Shown here: one piece after another, positions 16,779 through 25,098 of the stretch
Layout: every line of letters starts with the position of its first letter
Position numbering within the stretch: position 1 is the stretch's first letter
Source: UBA1764 sp045616685
GTDB lineage: Bacteria; Bacillota; Clostridia; Peptostreptococcales; Anaerovoracaceae
Assembly: GCA_045616685.1 (NCBI GenBank)
Contig: JAZLHF010000017.1
Coordinates: 1 to 60,216 of the forward strand
Reading direction: 5' to 3'
DNA: 60,216 bases
The notes under the pieces: model-generated
What the model saw: the letters and a program-made list of their open reading frames with translations, nothing else
Database searches by the model: none
What the model was told of the DNA's origin: nothing
Position numbers and translations under genes: made by a program

Positions 16779-17093
16779 ATGAGAGTACGTAAAGAAGTAA
16801 TGACAAAAGAAGATTTTTCTTTGATTGCAAAGGCAAGCGATGCCTTGGCTCATCCTGCCAGAGTCGCTATTTTTCGCTATATCTATCAGAAGAATCTAAA
16901 TAGAGAAAATGTCTGCAACAAAGATCTAGTTAAAGAGTTCGATTACTCACAGTCAACCATTTCACAACATGTATCAAAGCTGATTATTGGGGGATTAGTT
17001 GAAGTAAAATCCGAAGGCCCAAAAAATTACTATTATGTAAACCTTGGCGAGCTTGGACAGTATCTTAATTCAGTAAAAAAACTTAATCAGTAA
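16779..17093 (+). CDS. ArsR/SmtB-type winged-helix transcriptional regulator
   Basis: A 104-residue winged-helix protein with the ArsR core: AKASDALAHPARVAIFRYI, the recognition helix YSQSTISQHVSKLIIGGLV, and the wing VKSEGPKNYYYVN. The metal-binding ELCVCDL motif of ArsR/SmtB is not seen; one Cys (in NVCNKDLV) lies near that place, so a classical metal sensor is doubtful. The promoter's -10 ends 6 nt before the ATG at 16779, so that start would be on a leaderless mRNA. The alternative, ATG 16800, has only a weak AAAGAAG before it. The next transcription unit is the methionine transporter. Confidence 0.85.
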   Translation: MRVRKEVMTKEDFSLIAKASDALAHPARVAIFRYIYQKNLNRENVCNKDLVKEFDYSQSTISQHVSKLIIGGLVEVKSEGPKNYYYVNLGELGQYLNSVKKLNQ

Positions 17094-17097
17094 TTTA

Positions 17098-17126
17098 TTG
17101 ACAAAAACACAAATACGTGTTAAATT
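17098..17126 (+). promoter_or_regulatory. Promoter of the met leader/metQNI unit
   Basis: A consensus TTGACA (17098-17103), a 17-bp spacer and TAAATT (17121-17126) start 5 nt after the arsR-type stop codon. The spacer includes ACAC-N6-GTGT (17107-17120), a possible operator unlike the palindrome in front of arsR. Transcription should start near 17133, giving a leader of about 275 nt before metQ. Confidence 0.75.
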
Positions 17127-17159
17127 ATTTGGTAATTACTAACAAAAAGGATTTTATCT

Positions 17160-17264
17160 ATGAAGTTTAATGCAAGCAAAAATAGCATGATGCTTATGGA
17201 CATGTGCATGGCTATGCCAATGCGCAACATTTTGCGCGCAGTTAAAAGTCAGATACTTTCCTAA
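17160..17264 (+). CDS. Methionine-rich leader peptide
   Basis: A 34-codon ORF preceded by AAAAAGG (17144-17150). Residues 10-21 are MMLMDMCMAMPM, seven methionines in twelve, eight in the whole peptide. It lies between a consensus promoter and a strong terminator, ahead of a methionine transporter operon. This is the arrangement of a ribosome-mediated attenuator that senses charged methionyl-tRNA. A hairpin GCGCAA/TTGCGC (17222-17237) follows the Met codons, and the last codons contain ACTTTCC (17255-17261), which is complementary to the terminator's left arm. A metal-binding small protein is an alternative reading, made less likely by this RNA context. Confidence 0.75.
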   Translation: MKFNASKNSMMLMDMCMAMPMRNILRAVKSQILS

Positions 17265-17334
17265 GCAAGTTATATTTTAGTTATTAAAACTCGGGAAGTG
17301 GTTTGGCTTTCCGAGTTTTCTTTTTTCTTCATTA
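17255..17334 (+). terminator. Attenuator: terminator and competing antiterminator ahead of metQ
   Basis: Terminator stem: 13 bp with one G-U pair, 17286-17298 with 17307-17319, loop of 8 nt, then TTTTCTTTTTTC. Competing pairing: ACTTTCC (17255-17261), within the leader peptide's last three codons, with GGGAAGT (17293-17299) in the terminator's left arm and loop, 7 bp with one G-U. A ribosome reaching the leader stop would mask 17255-17261 and let the terminator form; a ribosome stalled on Met codons would leave it free to block the terminator. The pairings are seen; the mechanism is inferred. Confidence 0.8.
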
Positions 17335-17407
17335 TCAAAATATAAAATTAATAATCGGAAAAACCAAATCACTTCCAAGTAAAAATTTTTTAAAAAGGAG
17401 ATATAAA

Positions 17408-18247
17408 ATGAAAAAGTTTATCGCAGTATTACTCATTGCAGTATTAGCACTTGGCTGTTTAACAGCTTGTGGAAACGACACAAAGACAGCATCAATTAAA
17501 ATCGCTGTTCCTAATGACTCAACGAACGAAGCAAGAGCACTTGCTCTTCTCGAAGTACAAGGAGTGATTAAACTTAAGGACACAGGTGATGTTCTTGCAA
17601 CAGTAAGAGACATTGCAGAAAATCCTTATAACGTAGAATTTCTCGAAGTTGAAGCTGCACAGATTCCAAGCGTTCTTCAGGATGTAACATACGCAGTTAT
17701 CAATTCAAACTATGCTATCGAAGCAGGTCTTACACCATTCGTAACTGAAGGTACAGATGTTTCTTATCCAAATGTAATTTGCGTTAAGGAAGGAAACGAA
17801 ACATCCGATAAGACAAAAGCTCTCATCGCTGCAATCAACAGCAAAGAAGTTGAAGATTACATCAACGATACATATAAGGGAGCTATCGTATGTGATCTCG
17901 CAAATGTAACAGACGGATTCGATGCAACAGTTGATTATGAAGCATTAAACGGAACAACAATTTCTATTGCATGCTCACCAACACCACATGCTGGAATCTT
18001 AGCAGTTGCTAAAAACGTTCTTGCACAAAAAGGTATCACGCTTGATATTCAGGAATACACAGATTACGTAGTTCCAAATCAGGTTGTTGAATCTGGTGAA
18101 GTTGATGCAAACTTCTTCGCACACGTTCCGTATCAGCAGGACTTCAATGCCCAGAACGGAACACATATTAATTGGGTTCTTGAAGTTCACCATGAACCAA
18201 TGGGCGTTTATAGTGCAACAAATACAAATTGGGATGCATTAAAATAG
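17408..18247 (+). CDS. metQ: Methionine ABC transporter substrate-binding lipoprotein
   Basis: MetQ (NlpA family) captures methionine outside the membrane and hands it to MetNI. ATG 17408 is preceded by AGGAG with a 7-nt spacer; longer in-frame extensions run through the attenuator terminator and are not real. A lipoprotein signal is clear: MKKFIAVLLIAVLALGCLTACG, with lipobox LTAC near residue 21 (sequence shown in two overlapping parts only for orientation). The mature domain begins with a beta strand IKIAVPND and includes the NANYAIEAGL-like stretch NSNYAIEAGL. Its 279 residues match the family. metN follows after 10 nt. Confidence 0.93.
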   Translation: MKKFIAVLLIAVLALGCLTACGNDTKTASIKIAVPNDSTNEARALALLEVQGVIKLKDTGDVLATVRDIAENPYNVEFLEVEAAQIPSVLQDVTYAVINSNYAIEAGLTPFVTEGTDVSYPNVICVKEGNETSDKTKALIAAINSKEVEDYINDTYKGAIVCDLANVTDGFDATVDYEALNGTTISIACSPTPHAGILAVAKNVLAQKGITLDIQEYTDYVVPNQVVESGEVDANFFAHVPYQQDFNAQNGTHINWVLEVHHEPMGVYSATNTNWDALK

Positions 18248-18257
18248 AATTAGAAAA

Positions 18258-19271
18258 ATGATTGAAATTAAAAACCTAACAAAAACATATCAGGCGGCCG
18301 AACATAATGTTAGAGCTCTGCAAGATGTTAACCTTAGCATAGAAGATGGAGACATCTTTGGTGTAATAGGAATGTCCGGAGCAGGCAAGTCAACATTAAT
18401 TCGTTGTATCAATATGCTTGAAAGACCAACCGATGGCCAGGTCATTATTGACGGAGTCAACATTGGTGAATTAAGCGAGAAAGATCTTAGAGCAAAGCGT
18501 CGTGAAATCACAATGATTTTCCAAGGCTTCAACCTTTTGATGCAAAGAACAAATTTAAAAAATGTCTGCTTCCCTCTCGAGCTCGAAGGAGTTCTTGCTG
18601 ACCAAGCAAAAGAAAGGGCATTAGAGCTTCTCGATATGGTTGGTCTTAAAGACAAGGCAAACGCATATCCAGCTCAACTTTCCGGAGGCCAGCAACAGCG
18701 TGTAGCTATTGCGCGTGCACTCGCAACAAAACCTAAGGTTCTGCTTTGCGATGAAGCAACATCAGCATTAGATCCATCGACCACTACTCAGATTTTGGAT
18801 TTAATTTCAGATATTAATAAAAAGCTCGGAATCACCGTAGTCATCATTACTCATTCCATGAACGTTGTAGAATCAATTTGCAAACACGTTGCAATTCTCG
18901 ACCATGGTACAGTAGTTGAACAAGGGTTGGTTTCAGATATTTTCTCAAGGCCAAAAACTGCTGCGGCAAGAAAATTAGTATTCCCAGAAGGAGATACAAA
19001 TCTTCCAACCGTTACTTCTTTGGATGAGAAGTTTATCAGACTCGTATTTAACGGCGAAGAGGCAACTAGCCGTCCAGTTATTGCTGGTATGGCAGTTGAA
19101 AAAGGCATCGAAGCAAGTATTGTTGCCGCAACAACAAAGCTTATTGGCGACAAGACCTTTGGTACAATGCTTTTAAGCCTTAAGGGTGACAATGCAACCT
19201 TGGCCAAGGCTTTAGACTATTTCGCAGAAAACGGAATCGTAGCAGAGGAGGTAAAAGCAGATGTTCAGTAA
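18258..19271 (+). CDS. metN: Methionine ABC transporter ATP-binding protein
   Basis: MetN powers methionine import. Walker A GMSGAGKST (about residue 38), the ABC signature LSGGQQQR, Walker B VLLCDEATSALD and the switch histidine IITHSM are all present. The C-terminal ~90 residues form an NIL (ACT-like) domain, which in Escherichia coli binds methionine and shuts transport off. The 3' end overlaps metI by 11 nt. Together with metQ and metI it makes a complete importer. Confidence 0.95.
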   Translation: MIEIKNLTKTYQAAEHNVRALQDVNLSIEDGDIFGVIGMSGAGKSTLIRCINMLERPTDGQVIIDGVNIGELSEKDLRAKRREITMIFQGFNLLMQRTNLKNVCFPLELEGVLADQAKERALELLDMVGLKDKANAYPAQLSGGQQQRVAIARALATKPKVLLCDEATSALDPSTTTQILDLISDINKKLGITVVIITHSMNVVESICKHVAILDHGTVVEQGLVSDIFSRPKTAAARKLVFPEGDTNLPTVTSLDEKFIRLVFNGEEATSRPVIAGMAVEKGIEASIVAATTKLIGDKTFGTMLLSLKGDNATLAKALDYFAENGIVAEEVKADVQ

Positions 19272-19962
19272 TGCGTTTACCAATGTTGCAATCGCAGAAG
19301 CGGTTGATATCGTAAAAACTGAATTCCTTTTAGGATTTTGGGAAACACTCTATGTAACAGTACTTTCCACACTTTTCGCAGTAATTATTGGGCTTCCTCT
19401 TGGAATTATTCTCGTTACAGGCGAAAAGAACGGAATTAAGCCATTACCTACTCCGGTTATGAAGGTTTTGAACGTAATAATCAATTTACTTCGTTCGGTA
19501 CCATTCCTGATTCTAATGATTATGGTAATTCCATTTACAAGAGCAATTATGGGTACCGCAGTCGGCACCAAGGCCAGCATAGTGCCTTTGGTAATCGCTG
19601 CTTTTCCTTTCATTTCAAGACTTGCCGAGACTTCTTTAAGAGAAGTCAACCCAAATCTTATTGAAATGGCACAATCAATGGGCGCTTCACCAATGCAGAT
19701 TGTAATGAAAGTTATGATTCCAGAAAGCGTTCCAAGTCTCATTTCAAACTTAACCACCGCCATTACTACTATCCTTGGATATACAGCAATGAGCGGAATT
19801 ATCGGTGGCGGCGGCTTAGGAAAGATTGCTATTAACTACGGATACTATCGTTACAAGTACCTCGTAATGGTACTTGCCGTTATCCTCTTAGTCGTAATGG
19901 TTCAGATTTTCCAAAGCGTTGGTACACGCGCTACTGTTAAGTGCGATAAACGACTTAAATAA
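19261..19962 (+). CDS. metI: Methionine ABC transporter permease
   Basis: MetI is the membrane channel of the MetNIQ importer. The 233 residues have five or so hydrophobic segments and the EAA coupling motif (EMAQSMGASPMQIVMKVMIPES) split here around residue 145. The start at 19261 lies inside the metN reading frame with GAGGAGG just upstream. A strong terminator follows at 20001. Confidence 0.94.
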   Translation: MFSNAFTNVAIAEAVDIVKTEFLLGFWETLYVTVLSTLFAVIIGLPLGIILVTGEKNGIKPLPTPVMKVLNVIINLLRSVPFLILMIMVIPFTRAIMGTAVGTKASIVPLVIAAFPFISRLAETSLREVNPNLIEMAQSMGASPMQIVMKVMIPESVPSLISNLTTAITTILGYTAMSGIIGGGGLGKIAINYGYYRYKYLVMVLAVILLVVMVQIFQSVGTRATVKCDKRLK

Positions 19963-20000
19963 TTATCTACTATATATAGTGGGTAAAAATATGTATCTAC

Positions 20001-20028
20001 AAGAGCCCCAAATTGGGGCTCTTTTTTG
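20001..20028 (+). terminator. Intrinsic terminator after metI
   Basis: AAGAGCCCC (20001-20009), loop AAATT and GGGGCTCTT (20015-20023) form a perfect 9-bp stem followed by TTTTTGTT. It closes the metQNI transcript. Confidence 0.9.
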
Positions 20029-20089
20029 TTATAATAAACGTGGTATGGTGTGCTACTTTGAGGACACCTAAGTTTTGATGTGAAAGAAA

Positions 20090-22048
20090 ATGGCAAAGAA
20101 AGATTTTAAACAATTAATCCAACCTTATATCAAGTTTGACCTCATTGTAATGGCCTTGATTTCTCTTGTGGTTTTATACCTAAATCTTTGGCTTGGCGTA
20201 GCCTGCCTTGTGCTTGTAGTCATTGTTACGATTTACCACAGCAAAATTGCAGCGCAAAAGACCGAGAAGGAAGTTTTGGCGATGCGCCAAGAAATCGCTG
20301 CAGAAAACGAAGAGATTACAAGAAACTTCGTTGAATCTTGCCCAGTTTATATGTGCATCAGCGACATCTCTGGAGCAATCTCTTGGAGTAATGTTGGATT
20401 TAGAGAAAAAATTACAACAGAAGACAGTATTGCAAACTTAATTCCAGAAGAAGATCTTAAGAAGCTTTTCGAAATTGATCAGTACGAAGTTATTATCGAT
20501 ATTAACGAAAGCAAATTTAGAATTTCTTCAAGTAATCAAGATGAATCAAGTCATAGCAAACGCATGATTTATTTTGAAGACGTTACTTCGGCAGAAATCG
20601 TAAAAGACCTCTTCAAGAACACAAGACCTGCATTCTTAAATATCAATATCGATAACTATGACGAACTACTTGCTGCAAGTCCAGTTGAAAATCAGTCAAA
20701 GATTATCGCAGACATCGAAAAGATTTTACGTGATTGGATTTCATCAGTTGATGGAAGTATCACAAGAATAAAAGCAAGTCAGTATTCAGCAGTAGTTGCA
20801 CAAAAACATATCGAAGAGTTCAGAAAAGATGAATTCTCAATCATGGATAAAATTCATGAAGTTGAAACAGAAGCCGACTTTCCAACAACAATTTCAGTTG
20901 GTATCGGTACAGAGGCTGCAAACTACGGAGCCCTTCAAATTGCTGCACGACAGGCTCTCGATCTTGCCCTTGGCCGTGGCGGAGACCAGGTTGTAATCAA
21001 GAAGTCTGGCAACGAAATCGAATATTATGGTGGTTCTCTTGCAAACATCGAAAGACGCAACAAGGGAAAGGCAAGAATCATGTCTCACGCTCTTGTTCAG
21101 CTTATTCAAGATGCAGATCAGATTCTTGTAATGGGGCACCAGCGAGGAGACCTTGATAGCTTCGGTGCGGCAATTGGTATCGCATCACTTGCTATTGCTG
21201 CAAAGAAGAAAGCATACATTGTCCTTAACGGGCCAAACGAAGCAATTGATCTTGCTTACGATGCAGCAGTTAAAACAAATAAATACGAATTTATTAATGA
21301 CGAAATAGCAATGTCAATTGCACGAAAAGAAACATTGCTAATAATTGTCGATACACATATCGGTCCAATGGTTGAATGTCCAACACTTCTTGAAAAGTGC
21401 AAGAAGCTTGTCGTAATAGACCATCACAGAAAATCAGCAAACGCTATTGAAAATACACTACTTACTTATATGGAACCATTCGCAAGCTCTGCTTCAGAAC
21501 AGGTTTGTGAACTTCTCCAGTACGCTGGCAATCTGGAGTTTGGAAAGTACGAAATGGATGCACTGCTTGCAGGTATCACACTAGACACAAAGAACTTTAC
21601 TCAGAACACCGGAGCTCGCACATTCGAATCAGCAAGCTGGCTAAAGAGAAACGGTGCCGACACCAGAAATGTAATGAACTTCTTCAAGATGCGTTTAGAC
21701 TTCTTCCAAAAGAAGGTTAACATGATTGCATCTGCTGAAGTCTTAGGCAACGAAATCGCAGTTGCTTATACAAAAGAAAGCGATCCTTCAATGCAAATAC
21801 TTGCTGCACAAGCTGCAGACGAACTCTTAGAGATGAGAGGAATTAATGTAGTCTTTGTTGCCGGCGCTTTAGCCGACGGCCGCACAACAGTATCTGCAAG
21901 ATCAAACGGAAATCTTAATGTTCAGGTAATCATGGAAAAGATGGGCGGAGGTGGCCATATCAACATCGCCGCAGCACAGCTCGAGGATGCTCCAGAGATT
22001 GCAATTCAAAAGATAGTACAACTTTTACGAGAGGAGAAATTAATATAA
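20090..22048 (+). CDS. gdpP: Cyclic-di-AMP phosphodiesterase GdpP
   Basis: GdpP lowers c-di-AMP, tuning potassium and osmotic balance and wall stress. Architecture: two N-terminal transmembrane helices (residues about 15-50), a PAS-like domain, a degenerate GGDEF domain (about 175-305), a DHH domain with MGHQRGDLDSFGAAIG near 345 and VIDHHRKSANAI near 445, and a DHHA1 domain with MGGGGHINIAAAQ near 625. Length (652) is typical. Its stop overlaps the rplI start by one base, the gdpP-rplI-dnaB order of Bacillus. Confidence 0.95.
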   Translation: MAKKDFKQLIQPYIKFDLIVMALISLVVLYLNLWLGVACLVLVVIVTIYHSKIAAQKTEKEVLAMRQEIAAENEEITRNFVESCPVYMCISDISGAISWSNVGFREKITTEDSIANLIPEEDLKKLFEIDQYEVIIDINESKFRISSSNQDESSHSKRMIYFEDVTSAEIVKDLFKNTRPAFLNINIDNYDELLAASPVENQSKIIADIEKILRDWISSVDGSITRIKASQYSAVVAQKHIEEFRKDEFSIMDKIHEVETEADFPTTISVGIGTEAANYGALQIAARQALDLALGRGGDQVVIKKSGNEIEYYGGSLANIERRNKGKARIMSHALVQLIQDADQILVMGHQRGDLDSFGAAIGIASLAIAAKKKAYIVLNGPNEAIDLAYDAAVKTNKYEFINDEIAMSIARKETLLIIVDTHIGPMVECPTLLEKCKKLVVIDHHRKSANAIENTLLTYMEPFASSASEQVCELLQYAGNLEFGKYEMDALLAGITLDTKNFTQNTGARTFESASWLKRNGADTRNVMNFFKMRLDFFQKKVNMIASAEVLGNEIAVAYTKESDPSMQILAAQAADELLEMRGINVVFVAGALADGRTTVSARSNGNLNVQVIMEKMGGGGHINIAAAQLEDAPEIAIQKIVQLLREEKLI

Positions 22049-22497
22049 TGCAAGTAATTCTACTTAAGGACGTTAAAGGTCTTGGCCGTGCAGGCGAAGT
22101 TGCAAAAGCAAGTGACGGATATGCTCGCAACAAACTCATCCCGCAAGGATTAGTAATGGAAGCTACTCCGGCAAACTTAAAAGCTCTCGAAAGAAAAAGG
22201 GCAGAAATCGAAGCACAGCGTGCTTTTGATAAACAGGTTGCAGAAGAAACAAAAGCAAAAGTAGAAGCTGTTGTTGTAAAGATTGAATCAAAGGCCGGAG
22301 AAAACGGAAAGCTCTTTGGTGCAATCACAGCAAAAGACATTGCTGATGCACTTGAAAAAGACCACAAGATTTTCTTAGATAAGAAAAAGGTTGATCTTGA
22401 TGCACCAATTAAAACTCTTGGAGAAACAGACGTACAGCTTAAACTGTACACGGGCGTTGTGGCAAAGTGTCATGTTGAGGTTGTAAATGCCAAATAA
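22048..22497 (+). CDS. rplI: 50S ribosomal protein L9
   Basis: L9 is a long two-domain protein of the large ribosomal subunit. The N-terminal motif MQVILLKDVKGLGRAGEV, then VKASDGYARNKLIPQGLV-like sequence, a helical connector and a C-terminal domain ending in YTGVVAKCHVEVV are standard. GAGAGGAG precedes the ATG; the 3' end overlaps dnaB by 11 nt. Confidence 0.96.
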   Translation: MQVILLKDVKGLGRAGEVAKASDGYARNKLIPQGLVMEATPANLKALERKRAEIEAQRAFDKQVAEETKAKVEAVVVKIESKAGENGKLFGAITAKDIADALEKDHKIFLDKKKVDLDAPIKTLGETDVQLKLYTGVVAKCHVEVVNAK

Positions 22498-23902
22498 ATT
22501 ACCAGAAAGAATCCCGCCTCACAACAAAGAGGCAGAAATAAGCGTACTTGGCGCAATACTTTTAGACAGCGAAGTTCTTTTAGACGTTGCTGAAGTTTTG
22601 AATGTTGATGATTTTTATGAAGAAGCGCATAAAGAAATTTATAGAGCTATTACCGAACTTCATATGGATTCAAAATCAATTGACTTGGTAACAGTTTCTG
22701 AATGTTTAACAAAGAGAAAATCTCTTGAAGCTGTTGGTGGACGTGCTTACGTTGCGAGTCTTGCAGACGCAGTACCAACATCGGCTAATGCAAAAGAGTA
22801 TGCTCAGATTATTCATGAGAAGGCAGCCCTTCGTTCATTAATTTCAACAGCAAGTGGAATTGTAGAAACATGCTATGAAGAAAAACTTGAACCTGAAACA
22901 ATTCTTGATAATGCAGAAGCAAATATCCTTTCAATTGCTCAGGAAAAACAATCTAATAGTGCAGCAGAAATTTCTAAAATACTCGAAAACGACCTAGGTG
23001 AAATTCTTGAGGCTAAAAAGAACGGCGGAATCATCCCGGGCCTTACAAGTGGATTCAAAACTCTGGATGAAAAGACAACAGGATTTGCTCCGGCAGAATT
23101 TATCATCGTTGCTGCTCGCCCATCAATGGGTAAAACAGCATTCGCACTTAACATAGCCCAAAATGCAGCAATCAAAGCTGATGCTCGTATTGTCATCTTC
23201 TCTTTGGAAATGACAAAAGAACAGCTCGGCATGAGAATGCTCTCAATGGAAGCCAGAGTTGATTCAAAGAAACTTAAGACAGGCGATGTTAGCACAGAAG
23301 ATATGGAAGATATCAACAATGCTATTTCAAGACTGTCCAAGATGGATCTTGTTATTGATGACACTCCTGGTATGGGAGTTATGGAAATTAGAAACAAGTG
23401 CAGAAGACTTGCTGCAAAAAAGCCAATTGATTTAATCGTAATCGACTACCTGCAGATGATGACCATGGGAACTTCATATGAAAATCGTGTTCAGGAAGTT
23501 TCAACAATCTCAAGATATCTTAAACAGCTTGCAAGAGAGATGAAATGTCCTGTAATTTGTCTGTCCCAGCTGTCTCGTGCAGTTGAACAGCGTCAAGGTT
23601 CACATAAACCAATCCTTTCCGATTTGCGTGAATCTGGCGCAATCGAGCAGGATGCCGATATTGTAATGTTCCTTTATAGAGACGACTATTATAAAGATAA
23701 AGATGCCGATCCAAGCAACACTTGCGACATCATTATAGCAAAGAACAGAAACGGTGAAACCGGAGTCGTAACTCTCACATGGCTTCCTAAATTTACTAAA
23801 TTTGCTGATAGAGCATTTGAGGGTGGAGCACCTATTCCAGAAACTGTTAGCATTCCACCACAGAATCGTCCAGCAGCTGATAAAGAAGACATTGACTTTT
23901 AA
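22487..23902 (+). CDS. dnaB: Replicative DNA helicase
   Basis: The hexameric 5'-3' helicase of the replication fork (called DnaC in Bacillus). It has the N-terminal primase-interacting domain starting with RIPPHNKEAEISVLGAILLD, then a RecA-like domain with Walker A ARPSMGKTAF near residue 215, Walker B LIVIDYLQMM near 320, and LSQLSRAVEQR. Length (471) is normal with no intein. It is followed with one-base overlap by a DnaD-type loader gene. Confidence 0.97.
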   Translation: MPNKLPERIPPHNKEAEISVLGAILLDSEVLLDVAEVLNVDDFYEEAHKEIYRAITELHMDSKSIDLVTVSECLTKRKSLEAVGGRAYVASLADAVPTSANAKEYAQIIHEKAALRSLISTASGIVETCYEEKLEPETILDNAEANILSIAQEKQSNSAAEISKILENDLGEILEAKKNGGIIPGLTSGFKTLDEKTTGFAPAEFIIVAARPSMGKTAFALNIAQNAAIKADARIVIFSLEMTKEQLGMRMLSMEARVDSKKLKTGDVSTEDMEDINNAISRLSKMDLVIDDTPGMGVMEIRNKCRRLAAKKPIDLIVIDYLQMMTMGTSYENRVQEVSTISRYLKQLAREMKCPVICLSQLSRAVEQRQGSHKPILSDLRESGAIEQDADIVMFLYRDDYYKDKDADPSNTCDIIIAKNRNGETGVVTLTWLPKFTKFADRAFEGGAPIPETVSIPPQNRPAADKEDIDF

Positions 23903-25098
23903 TGTTTAAGAAAATTAAGACTGACAACTTTTATTTATATTCAACAGAAGTAGAAAATTTCTTTATTTCTGATTTTATGATTAAGGCTCCGGGAGAATAT
24001 GTTAAAGCATATCTTCTCGCCTTAATGTTTGCAGGCCTTGGAACTTCCATTGATAATGAAAGCCTCAAGCGCCAGCTTAGTATGTCTTCAGAACAAATTG
24101 AAGACTGCTGGAGCTATTGGGAAAATCTTGGCGTTATTAAACGCGTAAACAATGATCCTGATAGCGGATATGATGTTGAGTTTGTTAATCTTAGAGAATT
24201 AATCGGAACCGCAGCTTTAAGTGAAAGACAAGAATCTGAACTTGATGACAAAGAAATGTCCAAGTTATTCAGAGACATTCAAGCTGCAACCGGTAGAATG
24301 ATTGAGCTTCGTGAAATCGAAGAAATTACTTCATGGATTAAAGAGTATTCCATGAGCTCAGACCTTATTCTGTATTGTTATAGCTATTGCGCCCAGAATC
24401 GCAAGAGCAATTCTTACAGATATATTGGTGCCATCCTTAGGGATTGGAACAAACAAGGAATTAGAACCGTTGAAGATGCACAAATGTATCTTAATAACAA
24501 CGATACTAAATATTCAAAATTCAAAGCAATATTTAATGAACTCGGATTTAGTCGTAATGCGACAGCAGAAGAAAAGCGCATGATGACTGATTGGTTTGAA
24601 AAATACGAATTCAGCCTTGATGAGATTCTTAATGCGTGTAAACAAACAATTGCGATTTCAAATCCAAATTTAAAATATGTTGATGCAGTATTAAGAAATA
24701 CAAATCCAAAAGAAATTAAGACTGATAATGTTGCAGTTCAAATCAACAAGATGTACGAAGAAATCCGCACAAAGAACGACGTACAGACAAAAGAGAATCG
24801 CGCGAAAGTATTTAACCAGATTCCTCGCGTAAAAGAGATTATCGATTTACTTGGACAAGAAGGTTTAAAGCAGTCTCAGGCATTTGTAAGAAGAGACAAT
24901 ATTGCTTTGCAGAAATGTCAGAAAACAATCGCAAGTTTGCAGAGTGAAAAAGCATTGCTTCTTTCACAAGCAGGCTTTGATCCAAATATTACAGAGAGAA
25001 TTTACAGCTGTCCTAAATGCAAGGACACAGGCGTACTGGAAGACGGAAGCGTTTGCAGTTGCTATGCTGAAAAATTAGAACAATTAAATGGCAAGTAA
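23902..25098 (+). CDS. DnaD-type replication protein fused to the DnaC loader N-terminal domain, no AAA+ module
   Basis: The first ~75 residues match the clostridial DnaD winged-helix start (VENFFISDFMIKAPGEYVKAYL). Two DnaD-type helical domains follow (about 105-195 and 200-275; the first with YRYIGAILRDW). Residues about 285-398 look like the N-terminal domain of the DnaC/DnaI helicase loader: a helical region with ENRAKVFNQIPRVKEI, then CPKCKDTG...CSC with cysteines at 370, 373, 385 and 387, a zinc site. In most Clostridia that domain continues into an AAA+ ATPase in a separate dnaC gene directly downstream. Here the ORF stops and an M23 peptidase gene begins, overlapping by 11 nt. Confidence 0.85.
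   Translation: MFKKIKTDNFYLYSTEVENFFISDFMIKAPGEYVKAYLLALMFAGLGTSIDNESLKRQLSMSSEQIEDCWSYWENLGVIKRVNNDPDSGYDVEFVNLRELIGTAALSERQESELDDKEMSKLFRDIQAATGRMIELREIEEITSWIKEYSMSSDLILYCYSYCAQNRKSNSYRYIGAILRDWNKQGIRTVEDAQMYLNNNDTKYSKFKAIFNELGFSRNATAEEKRMMTDWFEKYEFSLDEILNACKQTIAISNPNLKYVDAVLRNTNPKEIKTDNVAVQINKMYEEIRTKNDVQTKENRAKVFNQIPRVKEIIDLLGQEGLKQSQAFVRRDNIALQKCQKTIASLQSEKALLLSQAGFDPNITERIYSCPKCKDTGVLEDGSVCSCYAEKLEQLNGK

Noticed and set aside
17094..17407. SAM (S-box) riboswitch or T-box before metQ
   Set aside because: The conserved S-box core and the T-box TGGG..C(A/G) sequence with specifier stem are not found. The leader is instead occupied by the Met-rich ORF and its terminator.
17303..17407. Longer N-terminus for MetQ in the same frame
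   Set aside because: It would start inside the attenuator terminator and place 35 residues before a perfect lipoprotein signal peptide. AGGAG sits before ATG 17408.
20031..20089. Strong promoter for gdpP
   Set aside because: A TATAAT follows the metI terminator, but the matching -35 would lie in the terminator stem and no good hexamer is present. I do not call a promoter here.
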